DNA of 64,000 bases from positions 23,689,917-23,753,916 of the forward strand of contig JANAVB010031417.1 in NCBI GenBank assembly GCA_029216955.1, read 5' to 3'. Under the pieces are notes generated by a model. It saw only the letters and a list, made by a program, of their open reading frames with translations, made no database searches and was not told the origin of the DNA. Below are positions 1 through 11,612 of this stretch, in pieces (positions within the stretch are counted from its first letter, which is position 1; the number at the start of each line of letters is the position of its first letter). Source of the DNA: Iris pallida. Lineage: Eukaryota; Streptophyta; Magnoliopsida; Asparagales; Iridaceae. The position numbers and the translations under genes were made by a program.

Positions 1-19
1 AAAACTTTTGATATAACAA

Positions 20-229
20 TAAAAAAGCTTAGTTGGAGCCTATAAGTAACAATTTTATTTTATTTCTCTTTTTCTTTCGTTTTAATTTTTAGTTTTAATT
101 TTTTTCTTTAAAATAATTTTTTTATTTTAAAAAGACTGCAAAGCTATCTATGTGCTGGTGCACAATGGGTTGTAGTTTTCAAAATATTGTTCTCTGCGAA
201 TTTTTTAGGCTCCAACTAAGCTTTCTTAT
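20..229. repeat. Small inverted-repeat (MITE-like) element
   Basis: AAGCTTAGTTGGAGCCT at 25-41 is repeated exactly in inverted orientation at 207-223, with partial similarity extending a few bases outward on both sides. The roughly 165-bp AT-rich core has no coding potential. The size and structure fit a MITE or a fold-back remnant. I could not define a convincing target duplication, so the family is unassigned and the outer limits are approximate. Confidence 0.5.
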
Positions 230-1117
230 TATCTTCTTTAGTGAATACTACCACATAAAGTAAAGTAAATATTTAACTAAAAAAAACTACTCGAATTTCA
301 CTGGGGGCCTAGCCCGCTAGTGGATCCCATGTGGATCCGCCCATGCGTGGCGGTTGTAAGTGAGTTGTAAGCATTTGGTTTTAGGCATAGCAAAGCTCCT
401 TCCAAAGTGGTTTGTGTGAGATGAAAATGCCACGTGTCATTTGTTTAATAGGAGGTGAACATCCCACCTAGTTTTGGTGGGTGAACAAAAATGGACTCCT
501 AAATTATATACTTGATTTTGAACATTGTGGGTCACGCATTTTGAACCGTGATGATTAATTATTGATTTTTTTTCTGTATCTATTCTCTTTTTTATCATTT
601 GTGCTCGTTTTTGACATTTTTTCACTTTTAAATCATTTTTGTCCTTTTTTTTGCTCGTTGTTGGTCATATATTCACTTTTTTTTGTCATTTTGGTTCCTT
701 TTTGACCGCTTTTGCTCATTTTTGTAACTTTTTTGTCGTTTTTGCTCGGTTTTGGTCATTTTGATCTTTTTCTGTTTTTGCTTTTTTTTCGTGTTTGCTT
801 TTTTTGTTGTTGTCAATTTGGGTTTTTTTAATATCATTTTTATTGTTTTTTGTTGTTTTGATCATTTCTTGTTTTGGTCCTTTTTTTGTTTTTGTCTTTT
901 TTTTTCCTCCTTTTTGCTCTTTTTGTCATTTGGGTCAGTTTTTGTTCTTTTTTGCTTTTATATATATATTTTGGTCAATTTTTGTGACATTTCTAAACAT
1001 GGAAAACAACAATTAACGATAATTACAAGGATAATAAATTGATTTCCCTAACGATGTTTACAAGCGCATTGAATTGTTTTTCCTTACCGAAATCCTTGTT
1101 AGTAATTTGATGTACGA

Positions 1118-1126
1118 GTATAAATT
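1118..1126. repeat. Left 9-bp target-site duplication of MULE-1
   Basis: GTATAAATT here is repeated exactly at 30549-30557, immediately outside the right end of MULE-1. Confidence 0.85.
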
Positions 1127-1440
1127 CTGGAAATTGCTGAGAAAGCCAATTTCGGGGTTGGTTTGTATGAAAAATCCACCCGCAGGATGGGTTTTATGAA
1201 ATGCCCAGAATTATATATTTCTACGTTAAATATTTCAAGATTCCCTTTAGATGCTATGTATTTACAAAATTGTCATCTTTATAATACCATAACTACCCTT
1301 CGCACAAACTCAGATTTGGATTGCGATTTTCATGTTCTTCTTCTTCTTCACGAGAGATCTGAATTTCATTGCTCTCATCTTCAGCAGAGATCGCAAAGAT
1401 CGTTCATAGTTCACTGTGCTTTTCTTCAGTCGAACTTCGA

Positions 1441-1447
1441 TCATCAC

Positions 1448-1478
<31 letters not shown>
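1441..1478 (+). repeat. (TCA)n microsatellite, insertion target of LARD-A
   Basis: About twelve TCA/CAT trinucleotides lie in the left arm of MULE-1. MULE-2 has a related CAT-rich stretch at about 31050-31090. LARD-A inserted at the end of this tract and duplicated ATCAT. Confidence 0.8.
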
Positions 1479-3830
1479 TGTAGTGCCCCGTCCCGCTCAG
1501 TCAATCGGAGGAATAGGAATGCCAACGGCGTTCGGACTTAGCCTTGCAACGGCTGCTCGAAGACATCGCTCGGTCGAGGCGACCGCTCGCTCAGGTGGGG
1601 TAGTTTCGGTGAACTTGCCTCATCTTAGCCTTCACATAATAATTTGCATGTTTTCAACTTGCACAAGTAGGCTTGATAATAAAAGAGACGAATTCACATA
1701 GCTAAAGGGAGTAATCCCGACGGATCGAATTGAGTTAGAATATGGAAATGTCCAACGGTCGGCTTAGAGATGGTGCACGGCGTACTTTGAAAATAACACT
1801 CGATCCTTCGTCCCATGGCTTGGAAGAAGGAAAGTTGGTATTCGCTGCAAAGCTAAGAGTTAGCCAAATTCATAGGCGTCGCCCGCACAAATGCTTCATA
1901 AAGCATGCACGATCTCATCGCCCAAGGCGTAGCATAGCCTCTGCTCGCCCGACGGGTTAAGTTGTATTGCACGGCTTGCGACATAAGTCTAGGCACCCCA
2001 AATAACTTGGTTGTTCAAGCCGATCGTATGTACGGTACATTCCCACGATGTAAGGCTTGACGCAGCCTTTACTCGTCAAGTTGTTGCAAAGGTAAGTTAG
2101 GCAAGTTATGTTAAGCTATCAGGAGTAGTAGCAAGCACGACCTTACGAGTTCTACGGCTGGGTGTATCCACATAGTCTTACAGTCTCAAGGCCCGTCATA
2201 TAGAGTATGACTTGGGCGGTGGTGTCGCATAGGCTTAAGGCACGATGTACGGACTTAGTGTTTAAAGCATGAGCCACGGTTGATTCAAAAGTGAGTTTAG
2301 AAAAAGGGCTATCAAATGGTCGTTTTGAGTTGAATAAAATGATATGGTAACATGGAAAGAATGCTCGCGACTATAGGTCGTCGAGCCGGTCTCAGATTTG
2401 AGAAGTATTGAACTTGGTCCTGAAAGACATGGTAACACTAGAGAAAGCATGACTGTGTGAGACGTCAGTTTGTGTCGAGTCTTGCATGGTCATGGACAAC
2501 TTGTCGACAAGGTGGGTCATTTCTCCGCAGGGCAACCCGGCTGCCACGGGACCGTTGCGGCCGTCGATTGAAAATGAGTAATTAGCTGTGCTGGGCACGG
2601 GTTAGACGGGGACTTGCAGCGGGGCTAGCTACCTTGCGCTGAAAGGGGCACCCGTCTAACAAAAGCTAGAGGAGTCCACGATGGCTCTGGAAGTCAGTGA
2701 CCAAATCATATAGATGAGTCGGCATGGCGACAATCCATGTGTGTGCCTTTGGATTGAGTTGAGTTGTTGAATGTGTGTGCAGTTAGAATACAAATGTTTG
2801 GGCTTAAGAATGGCTACAACAAAGGCGACGTACTTCGACACGAGATGTGGCGTCGAGTCTTGAGTTGTCGACATATAAGTTGCATAAGTTGGTTGAGTTG
2901 TTGAGTTTAAGTCGAGAAACCGTCGCAAGACAAAGTTGGTTGAGTGACACTAACATTCACAAGTCTTGATTGGGTCAGTTGGTGATCAAAAAAGCAAGGG
3001 CCACGAGACGGCGATATGGTTTAGTCACCCTGAGTTGCGAGGCATGGCACGATGGATTCCTAGCACGATCACATGGAAATGGAGCCTCATTGCGTAGTTA
3101 CGTCTCTGATTAAGTGCCGTAAGGCAAATACGACTTGATAGGGTAACGCCGATGTTGCAAGCACGGGATGGTCTTGAAACACGAAATAGGCCAAGGCGTC
3201 TGTCCTAAAACTGATCCTAAGGCAATAGTAGAAAGACAATTGATAAGAAGGGACTATGTTGCACAAAGTAAAATAACGTGTCAGTTTTGTATGGGTGGGC
3301 GAGGAGCTTATTCCACCAGTACAGTTGAGTACTGACACCCACATAGTTTACATGTGCAGGCGCAGGTAGAAGCTCGTGGCACAGGAGCTCGCTTGGGATG
3401 CATCGAGGCACGGAGTTCCTTGGCGATTCGAAGCGTGCGGATGCATGGATTAAAGACTTATACGAGACATAATGTATGGACGTCGCCTTCCAAAGCATCC
3501 ACTGGCTCAAGAATTGTAATTGAGAGATGAGAGAGAACTGAGTGACTTGTAATGTGAGATGAGTGAGCTTGATAGACTTGTAATCTTGGCCTTGCGCCCA
3601 TTGTAATCTTTGTTTCAATATCAATAAAAGAGTGTTTTGCAATGACTTATGTTTTGTTCTAATTTTTGCTGCTATTCTTTAATGTCTCTGTATGGGACTT
3701 CTGTGCGACGACCCCATCACAGCCGCTGAAATCGGTCGTTATGGAACCCGCCTTGCACGAGCACAATCTAGGCTCGTGCGGCATCACACCTTAGCGAGGA
3801 CGATCGCTCCTACGGGAGCGGAACGTGACA
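1479..3830 (+). repeat. 5' LTR of LARD-A
   Basis: It matches the two pieces of the 3' LTR (16162-16979 and about 27484-29067) and the LARD-C LTRs in XDH intron 2. It runs TG...CA. An AATAAA at about 3623-3628 near the downstream end is a plausible polyadenylation signal for the R region. Compared with the 3' LTR it lacks about 45 bp between direct repeats near 2360-2390. It contains only short frames and no gene. Confidence 0.85.
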
Positions 3831-4003
3831 TAATGGTATCAGAGCACGACTTTACGTCCTTGGACTACCGATTGAATTCTTTAACTCCATTTTTTCTGCA
3901 AACTCTGAATTGTTACTTCCGCAAAGTTGATATCGTTGGTGCGCTCTCTCAAATGTCCCACGGGATGTCCATACAATAAGTCTATCTATTTTGCAAAACA
4001 TAA
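3831..4003 (+). other. LARD-A internal region, left of the gypsy insertion
   Basis: This short segment holds the primer-binding site and non-coding sequence. It is collinear with 47183-47357 of LARD-C, which lacks the gypsy insertion and so shows the empty site. Confidence 0.8.
3834..3849 (+). other. Primer-binding site of LARD-A, initiator tRNA-Met type
   Basis: TGGTATCAGAGCACGA begins three bases after the 5' LTR. The TGGTATCAGAGC core is the standard plant primer-binding sequence complementary to the 3' end of initiator tRNA-Met. The same site follows the LARD-C 5' LTR. Confidence 0.85.
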
Positions 4004-6500
4004 TGTCACTCCCCGATCCCGATATACGTAATCTTCATGAATTCTGTAGACGGTATCTGTATTTAGCATGTGCATAAATTTTGTCTAATTATTTATTAAT
4101 GATGGCATATAGCCTTTTTAGGCTTATCATTAGTGGTTAGGGATAAGGGTTTTCTTAAACCAACCCAACCCCTATTTAATATCTCTTCCTCACTCTCTCT
4201 CCTCATTCACTCCTCCATTTATTTTTCTCAACCACCACTCCATAGGCAAGTACACCTTGCTCAGAAGTGGAGATTAGCATTTTTTCTATTCTTGATTTTT
4301 TTTGCTATTATTTATCTATAATGTTCTTCTTTTCATTCTCTACAAGTTTAGTTCTTGAAGTCTTTGATTTTAATGGCAAGATTTGTGTAGATCTAAGTTC
4401 CTAAAATCTAGGGTTTCATGGGTTTTCATGGTTATGATCTATCAAACTTGGCTATTTTCAAAAACCAATGGTCCTATGTGGTAGAAATTTTGATTCTACA
4501 CAGTTTTGACCTTTGTAAAGTTAGATTTCGACCTGCTTGGAGGAAGTTATGGCCGAACAACATCTGGGTTCTCCGTGGTTCGCCTACGCAGGCTCTGGCA
4601 GGGAAGATGAGCAGTTCCCAACCGCAGGAGCAAAGCAGCCGCATGAGCATTGCAGCCGCATGTGCAATTCTCAGCCGCATGAGCGTCTGAGCCGCATAGC
4701 GTTGGGCAGTTTCGGTCGCATGGCACTTCGCAGCCGCATAAGAAAGGTAGCCACGTAAGTATTTGAGCCGCAGAAGTCTACTTTAGAATGCTGTCGCATG
4801 GACTTTGTTCTTCTCCAGCCGCATGAGATCTCACCCTCCATCCGCATGCGCCTTGACCATTTTTTCCAGCCGCATGACGCTAGCAGTTCCAGCCGCATAG
4901 GCCCAACGACTCTCTAGTCGCATAGGCCCAGCGACTCTCTAGCCGCATGGGACGTAGCTCCCTGAGCCGCATGCGTCCCTTTCTTTCGGGCCACATATAC
5001 ATGACTTTTTCCAGCCGCATGCGCCGGTATTTTTTCCAGCCGTATGAGTCATGGCCGCATGTTCCCTTGTGTATTAGTCTTCATTTCTAGTCTGACTACC
5101 TATGTGAAGGCTGGATGATCCTATGAGTGTACAACGGTACAACCTATGTGAGCACCGATGTGCTATCCTACGCGCTAAGTGTTCCTTCGTGATACCTGCC
5201 AGTACTCCCAAGAATCCAGCATTTACATAGTAATGGTCGTTGGCAATGACGTGGTATGTGTTGTGTGTTGTATTATACCAAGAAGGGAAAAAACATACGT
5301 ACGAATCCTTGAGCCAGTACGGATCCCTTCTTGGAGTACTCGTACGATGTACGACATCTAAGGGAGTCAACATGTGACCACGACCTGTGAACTCTGAGGA
5401 TAACCTAGGGATTAACTAGGCAACTAACTCAGTAGATGCATTGGGTGGGAAGAACCCCGAGATCGTGCCATACTAGCCACCCCAGGTCCCGTCATGACGT
5501 GCCGGGTTGGCCGCCACGGATATGGTTTCATTCGCCTATAGCGAATAGCTATATCCGACTCCTACGAGCTATGTGTTAAATGTCTTAGCGCGGTAGCCCT
5601 TCGGGGGACTGGTGCATCATCAAAGTGTTATAAGTCTTATGGTTTGGCTAGCCCTGCTGGGTTGACACGATCTGAGGGTTCCTTTTAATTAGTATAACGG
5701 GGATAACTCCGCCAAATTTAGAAAGCCACAGGAATGAATGGCGCTTGAAAATCTCCTTGACTGTGCTTGGGCCTTCCGCTAGTAGCCGAGGGACACGGAC
5801 TGTCATGGTGCATGGTCCAACCCATGTCCTTGTTTGGTTGTTGGGTTGGTCTATCGTGCTAGGACAGGCTGTGGACCAAGGTTATGACCGAAAGTTTACT
5901 ATTATTATTTTATGACTGGGTTTTATCTCACTCTTTTGTGCTCCCTTGTGGTACTTGCTATTTTGGGGCTGACCCGGCTGGTTTTGTTTGGCCAGATCGC
6001 GTAGCAGAGCCTGAGGATCCAACTTTCTTCCCTGACGTCAATGGTGCATACTAGGAGCATGACTAGCGGGGGACTCGAGTGGGTTTCTTCTCCACCACTC
6101 TTGTATCTTTATTTATGTCCTGGCATTCAGCCACCGGCACCTGTTTAGTCGGCTAATCTAGACATTTTTGTCTTTTGCACAATTGTAATTAAATCAGACT
6201 GCAGCTGAATACAATTATGTATCTTTGACTCTCTGGGCTAGCTACCTTATAAAGCTAGAACCCCATGACCATTTTGATGAAGCGTCAGGGACGCCTTACT
6301 GCTTTATCTTATATGTTCATTAATTGATGTTTTTTTGCTTTGAATGATTGAGACGTAGATGTTCTGTGTGACCATAGGTGACTTGAATGTAGCATACACC
6401 CCCTTGTCTCTTGACAGCCACGATCGTCGTATGATGTTTGAATACCTCATATGGAGTAGCTGGCCTAATCCGTCTCCGTATTTTGGTACTGGGCGTGACA
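4004..6500 (+). repeat. 5' LTR of the gypsy element
   Basis: It is nearly identical to 11613-14136 apart from scattered substitutions and small indels. Its upper half (about 4620-5065) is studded with AGCCGCATG words. The bases that follow (6501 onward) read TTGGTGGCCCATGCAGGTC rather than the initiator tRNA-Met site used by the LARDs. Confidence 0.9.
4620..5065 (+). repeat. Interspersed AGCCGCATG motif array in the gypsy 5' LTR
   Basis: CCAGCCGCATG and close variants (CCGCATA, CCGTATG, GTCGCATAGG) recur more than a dozen times at irregular spacing of about 15-40 bp. This makes MRL-rich shadow frames on the minus strand. The array is conserved in the 3' LTR at about 12231-12697. The function is unknown; repeated U3 motifs in LTRs can be transcription-factor sites. 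Confidence 0.7.
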
Positions 6501-6729
6501 AGGTTTTATTGGTGGCCCATGCAGGTCTGACTTTTCAGACTTGTGGGGTGTTACTATTATAGGAGTCTCAATCAAAACTTGTTCCCTTTGAATCTCTTGA
6601 TTCGATTTCTCCTTTCTCACCTTGATTGACCCCCTGAATTATATCCTCAAATCTTCCTCATCCTGACAATTAATATCATGTACTTTTCCATATAGGGGTG
6701 CTTCTTTCTCAGTAGCTGGCGAGGCCAAC

Positions 6730-7740
6730 ATGGAGGAACAACCAGTAGAGCATGGCTCGACGGGGCAACAACCAGAAGGAGTGCAATCTCCTGATCAGAT
6801 CCGAGTGAAAGTGATATCAGAGCCGATGGAACCGTAGGTTCTGGAAACTCCTGCACCTCCCATGGTGCCAGCAGCAACGCCAGTACCTGATGCTGCAGCA
6901 CTCCTGGAGGTCATCCGGGGATTCTTGGCTACTCAGCAGCAACAAGTGGCAGCCCATCAGCAACAGCAGACCCGACAGCAGGAACAGAATGTGCAACTGA
7001 ATCAGGGGTTGCAATTGGCCCTTGAGAGAAGTGTTAGGAATGATTCGGGAGCATCAGGGAGGTTTTGTCGACTTAACCTGAGATATTTTGACGACACGGA
7101 GGACGCCATTACGACGGATGCATGGCTTCAGGATACTGAGGCCATATTGACTGCAGCTAAGGTTCCAGCAGAAGAGAAGGTTGATCAGGTCAGACTGATA
7201 CTTCAGGATCTCGCCCGTGATTGGTGGGCATCAGAAGAGGTTGGACTGAGGCGTCCTGTTCCCTGGGATAGCTTTCGTACCAGATTTAAGGCCAAGTACT
7301 TCGGCATGGTAGCACGGTATGAGCTTCAGCAGAGGTTTATCAGTCTCAAGCAGGCTGGGAGGACGGTGGATGGATATGCAGCGGAGTTCTGCAGACTGAG
7401 TCGGTTTGTACCGACGATGGTAGCTACAGAGCCAGAGAAGGCGATGAGGTTCCAACAGGGACTTTATTTGGAAATTTTACAGCTTGTAGAGGGGCACGAC
7501 TATCAGACTTTTGATGCCGTTTTAACGGCAGCCCGGAGGCATGAACTTACCCAACAAAGGCTGGTGACAAGGCATGGGGGCCAGAAGAGGACTCATTCTC
7601 AGAGCAGGGACGGAGGAGCAGTACAGCGAACATCGACGCCAGCGCTCGGCATCCGTATTCATGAGTTAGGAGCACCGCGGAGGACGGCAGTATCTGAGAT
7701 ATCAGCACCAGTTTGGCATCAGCAGCCGAGAAACCAGCAG
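6730..7740 (+). pseudogene. gag: gypsy gag (capsid) region, interrupted
   Basis: The frame opens at ATG 6730, is cut by an in-frame TAG at 6835-6837, reopens at ATG 6862 and runs to TAG 7741-7743. After a Q-rich N-terminus comes the plant retrotransposon gag domain (Pfam Retrotrans_gag), with the landmarks WLQDTEAIL, ARDWWASEE, WDSFRTRFKAKYF and FISLKQAGRTVDGYAAEF. The protein would form the particle that packages element RNA. The frame is shared with the zinc knuckles and pol downstream, so gag and pol were one polyprotein. ATG 6730 is preferred because it is the first ATG in this frame after the LTR and the downstream residues continue it; the reopening at 6862 is only what is left. Confidence 0.85.
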
Positions 7741-7743
7741 TAG

Positions 7744-8136
7744 CGCCAGGGGGCGCCTATTGGATGTACTTACTGTGGTAAGGGAGGGCACACTAGGGAT
7801 GTGTGTCATTCAGCTAATGGGTTATGTATGAGGTGTGGCAGTCCAGACCACCGGATTGCCAATTGTCCTATGATGCAGAGGCCAGGAGGGCCAGTTCAGC
7901 AGTTTTCGACATTGCCAGCTCCAGGGGCAGCACCGAGCAGAGGACCAGCATTAGCCGTAAGGCCGCTAGTCCAGCGTCTACCTACGCAGGCTCAGATGTA
8001 TCGCCAGGCACAGAACCAGGAAGACCCACAGAGGCCGCAGCGACAGCATGGTTGAGAAAGGCAGCAGGAGGGAGCTCAGCAAGGCCAGGGCCAAGCCTTC
8101 ACATTATCACTGGAGGATGCGCTAGCTTCAGGCGAC
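7744..8136 (+). pseudogene. gag: gypsy gag C-terminus: two CCHC zinc knuckles
   Basis: In the same frame as gag, after the TAG at 7741, come two CX2CX4HX4C zinc knuckles: CTYCGKGGHTRDVC (7765-7806) and CMRCGSPDHRIANC (7825-7866). These nucleocapsid motifs bind element RNA. A Q/P-rich linker follows to an in-frame TGA at 8053-8055, and the frame then continues into the protease. Translation now stops before the knuckles. Confidence 0.85.
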
Positions 8137-8772
8137 ATGGTTGCAGGTAATATTTCTGTTACCTCTTTTCCTGCAGTAGCATTATTTGATTCGAGGGCTA
8201 CCCACTCTTTTATATCTGCACGATTTGTGACACGTATTGGATTAAAATTCGAGGCATTGCCAGAGAGGATGAATATACTCACTGGTAATGGGCTCGTAGG
8301 AGTTAGCAGAGTATGCTTAGCGTGTCCAGTAATAGTGAACGGGCGATTATTGCCCGCATCTTTGATTGAGTTCCCTATGGGCAACTTTGACGTTGTCCTA
8401 GGCATGGACTGGTTGAGAGACAGTCATGCGACGATAGATTATCGGGGAGGTAAGGTAGTATTTAATGTACCTGGCGTAGAGGAGTTTGTCTTTGTTCGAT
8501 CATTGGAGGATCGACCCAAGGGCATCGTTACAGAAGCATTGTCAGAGCAGGAGCAGATTCCCAGAGTAGTCAGAGAGTTTGTCGATGTGTTTCCAGATGA
8601 GCTTCCAGGTTTGCCACCAGTCAGAGATGTGGAGTTTTGCATTGAGCTGAATCCTGGGACAGAGCCAAAGGTCGGTAGAGTTTACAGGATGTCGCAGTCA
8701 GAGTTGGACAAGTTGTACCAGCATGAAGAAGAATTGAAGGCGAAGCAGTTTATCAGAGACAACAATTCGCCC
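8137..8772 (+). pseudogene. pol: gypsy protease and start of reverse transcriptase
   Basis: The aspartic protease domain shows ALFDSRATHSFIS (8179-8217). The family active site is D-S/T-G; here the third residue is R (codon AGG at 8194-8196), so the enzyme is expected to be inactive even if made. Further along, MGNFDVVLGMDWL is the conserved end of the retropepsin fold, and DELPGLPPVRDVEFCIEL leads into reverse transcriptase. An in-frame TAG at 8773-8775 falls just before the [12 protein letters not shown] motif that opens the polymerase fingers. It is in the same frame as gag and pol. Confidence 0.88.
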
Positions 8773-8784
8773 TAGGCAGCACCG

Positions 8785-11475
8785 GTGATTTTGGTACCTA
8801 AGAAGGATGGATCGACGCGGATGTGCATTGATTACCGACAGTTGAATGCAGTGACAGTGAAGAACAAGTATCCGCTACCGCGGATTGATGACTTGTTTGA
8901 TCAATTGAGTAAGGCTTACATCTTCTCTAAGATTGATCTTCGATCTGGATATTACCAAGTGAGGGTCCGGGAACAGGACATACCCAAGACAGCCTTTAGA
9001 TCACGATATGGATATTACGAGTTTCTGGTGATGCCATTTGGACTGACTAATGCCCCAGCAGTATTCATGGATTTGATGAACCGTATCTTTCTGTCCTATT
9101 TGGATAAGTTTGTAGTAGTGTTTATAGACGATATCCTCGTCTATTCCAGTAGTGAGGAGGAACATGAGAAGCACCTTCGGACAGTTTTGCAGACCTTGAG
9201 GGAGCATCAACTTTATGCGAAGCTTAACAAATGTAAGTTCTGGTTGGATCATATTTCGTTCCTGGGACACATTATTTCTGGAGCAGGAGTGTCAGTAGAC
9301 CCGAAGAAGGTTGAGGCAGTAGAGAATTGGCCAGTTCCGATGACGGTAGCAGATGTACGTAGTTTCTTGGGATTGGCAGGTTACTACAGGAGATTCGTGG
9401 CAGACTTTGCCAGGATTTCAGCACCCTTGACGCGTTTGACGCGTAAGGACGTAGAGTTTGTTTGGTCGGCAGAGTGTCAGACATCATTTGGAGAGTTGAA
9501 GAAGAGATTAATCTCAGCCCCGATCTTGACACTTTCAGTAGGATCGGGAGGGTTTACAGTATATTGTGACGCATCCGGGAAGGGGCTCGGATGTGTATTG
9601 ATGCAGCATGGTAAGGTGGTAGCATATGCATCTCGACAGCTTCGAGATCATGAGAAGAACTATCCAACTCACGACCTGGAATTAGCAGTAGTAGTATTCT
9701 CGCTTAAGTTATGGAGGCACTACTTATATGGGGATCGAGTGGAGATTTACACTGATCATAAGAGTTTAAAGTATGTGTTTACCCAGAGGGACCTGAACAT
9801 GAGACAGAGAAGATGGTTGAAATTACTGAAAGACTTTGATGTAAATCTTCAGTATCACCCAGGCAAGGCGAATGTGGTAGCAGATGCCTTGAGCAGGAGA
9901 TATGGTGCATTCATTCTAACCACGCAGAGGGATATTTTAGAAGATCTTCAGAAAATGGGAATTGAAGTAATCTTGCCGCAAGATACGGGAGTTATGGCCA
10001 GTTTGCAGATTCAGTCCACTTTTGTAGAGAGGATCAGAGCAGCTCAGGCAGAGGATCTGCGAATCCAGAAGCTTCGATCGGAGTGTGAGTCAGGTCTCAG
10101 GAAGGAGTTAGTAATCCATGAGGATGGTACACTTAGGTTCGAAAACCGTCTTTGTGTATCCAGTGGAGACCTTCGACACGAAGTTATGTCAGAAGCTCAT
10201 AGTTTACCTTATTCCATTCTTTTCGGAGGCATAAAGATGTACCAGGATATGAAGCAGCACTTTTGGTGGAATGGCATGAAGAGGAAGATAGCGAGATTCG
10301 TATCCCGATGTCTAGTGTGTCAGCAAGTGAAGGCAGAGCAGCAGAGGCCAGCAGGATTGTTACAGCCGCTTCCCATTCCGGAGTGGAAATGGGAGCACAT
10401 CACGATGGACTTTGTGACAGGTTTACCGAGATCTCCGACCGACCGAAATACAGTTTGGGTAATCGTGGATCGGCTCACGAAGGTTACACATTTCCTTTCT
10501 TTCAGAGTAGGGCAGTCTACTGAGCAGCTGGCAGAAATATATATGAAGCAGATTATGAGGCAGCATGGTATTCCAGTTAACATAGTATCAGATCGAGACA
10601 TATGGTTCACCTCTCACTTTTGGCGAAGTTTGCACCAAAGCTTGGGCACCAAGTTGAGGTTCAGCACAGCTTATCATCCGCAGACGGATGGACAATCGGA
10701 GAGAACCATTCAGACCTTGGAAGATATGCTACGGGCTTGTACCTTAGACTTTGGCGGAACTTGGGAAGATCATCTTCATTTAGTAGAGTTCTCTTACAAT
10801 AATAGTTATCAGACAAGTATACAGATGGTGCCGTTTGAAGCATTATATGGAAGGAAGTGCAGGTCCCCTTTGGCATGGGACGATGTGGCCGAACGAAAAT
10901 TGTTGGGACCAGAGATGATCACGCAGACCGTAAAAATAGTCAAGTTGATCAGAGAGCGGCTTCGAGTCGCGCAAGACAGACACCGCCACTGGACAGATCA
11001 GCATCGAAGACCTCTAGAGTTTGGTATCGGTGACCAAGTATTTCTGCAGATTTCGCCGACTCGGGGTGTCATTAGATTTGGATCTCGAGGAAAGCTTAGT
11101 CCGAGATTCGTTGGTCCTTTTGAGATTCTCGCTCGGGTAGGCGATGTTGCTTATCGGCTTGCCCTTCCTTCCTCGCTATCTGGTGTACATGATGTATTTT
11201 ATGTATCTCAGTTACGTGGGTACGTCCCGGATCCGAGTCATGTCCTCGACCATTCAGAGTTAGTCGTTGGTGCCGACCTAACTTACGAGGAACAACCCGT
11301 GTCTATTTTGGACCGGCGAGAGAAGGTGCTCAAGAATCGGACTATTATCCTTGTCCGTATCGCTTGGGGCCATCACTCTCCGGGAGAGTCGATCTGGGAG
11401 CGCGAGGACGAGATTAAATCTCGGTATCCGCACTTGTTCGACCCGGAAGGTATGTTTCTCCTCATGCCTTGGTAG
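8785..11475 (+). CDS. pol: gypsy pol: reverse transcriptase, RNase H, integrase, chromodomain
   Basis: This 896-codon open stretch is the longest in the window. Reverse transcriptase comes first, with catalytic FIDD at 9121-9132. RNase H follows, with [10 protein letters not shown] near 9562 and the TDHKSLKY motif near 9751. Integrase has a zinc-binding region ending CLVCQQVK (about 10312), a catalytic core with MDFVTGLP (about 10402), SDRDIWF (about 10588) and the glutamate in [12 protein letters not shown] (about 10685-10720). A chromodomain with [16 protein letters not shown] and YPHLF (about 11280-11435) closes it; such domains direct insertion to heterochromatin. The second histidine of the integrase HHCC motif is missing: the text reads PYSILFGG where the family has a histidine. 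The first ATG is internal to the original polyprotein, upstream of which lies a TAG, so this is a fragment, not a gene. Confidence 0.92.
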   Translation: MILVPKKDGSTRMCIDYRQLNAVTVKNKYPLPRIDDLFDQLSKAYIFSKIDLRSGYYQVRVREQDIPKTAFRSRYGYYEFLVMPFGLTNAPAVFMDLMNRIFLSYLDKFVVVFIDDILVYSSSEEEHEKHLRTVLQTLREHQLYAKLNKCKFWLDHISFLGHIISGAGVSVDPKKVEAVENWPVPMTVADVRSFLGLAGYYRRFVADFARISAPLTRLTRKDVEFVWSAECQTSFGELKKRLISAPILTLSVGSGGFTVYCDASGKGLGCVLMQHGKVVAYASRQLRDHEKNYPTHDLELAVVVFSLKLWRHYLYGDRVEIYTDHKSLKYVFTQRDLNMRQRRWLKLLKDFDVNLQYHPGKANVVADALSRRYGAFILTTQRDILEDLQKMGIEVILPQDTGVMASLQIQSTFVERIRAAQAEDLRIQKLRSECESGLRKELVIHEDGTLRFENRLCVSSGDLRHEVMSEAHSLPYSILFGGIKMYQDMKQHFWWNGMKRKIARFVSRCLVCQQVKAEQQRPAGLLQPLPIPEWKWEHITMDFVTGLPRSPTDRNTVWVIVDRLTKVTHFLSFRVGQSTEQLAEIYMKQIMRQHGIPVNIVSDRDIWFTSHFWRSLHQSLGTKLRFSTAYHPQTDGQSERTIQTLEDMLRACTLDFGGTWEDHLHLVEFSYNNSYQTSIQMVPFEALYGRKCRSPLAWDDVAERKLLGPEMITQTVKIVKLIRERLRVAQDRHRHWTDQHRRPLEFGIGDQVFLQISPTRGVIRFGSRGKLSPRFVGPFEILARVGDVAYRLALPSSLSGVHDVFYVSQLRGYVPDPSHVLDHSELVVGADLTYEEQPVSILDRREKVLKNRTIILVRIAWGHHSPGESIWEREDEIKSRYPHLFDPEGMFLLMPW

Positions 11476-11612
11476 ATTTTGAAATGTATGATCAATGATT
11501 GCTAATGATAGGTTGTTAGCGTATATTGTAATTGTACCTTGCTTGCTCGAATACCTCTATCTTTATCTTGGCTGAAATTTCAAGGACGGAATTTTTCTAA
11601 GGAGGATAGAGA
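11476..11612 (+). other. gypsy 3' untranslated region with polypurine tract
   Basis: Non-coding sequence ends in TTTCAAGGACGGAATTTTTC then AAGGAGGATAGAGA directly before the 3' LTR. The purine-rich run at about 11599-11612 is the expected primer site for plus-strand DNA synthesis. Confidence 0.75.

Larger units (their letters stand above)
1..1126. other. Intergenic AT-rich DNA left of the transposon nest
   Basis: I see no gene here. The stretch contains a small inverted-repeat element near the left edge, then from about 540 to 970 a degenerate T-rich array built on TTTTTG, GCTC and GGTCATTTT words. The open frames over this array code almost only for F, L, V and C and are low-complexity artefacts. 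The 9 bp immediately before 1127 (GTATAAATT) are the left target duplication of MULE-1. Confidence 0.6.

Noticed and set aside
752..1042. 96-codon F/L/V-rich frame
   Set aside because: Low-complexity T-rich DNA; the apparent membrane character is an artefact of TTT-rich codons.
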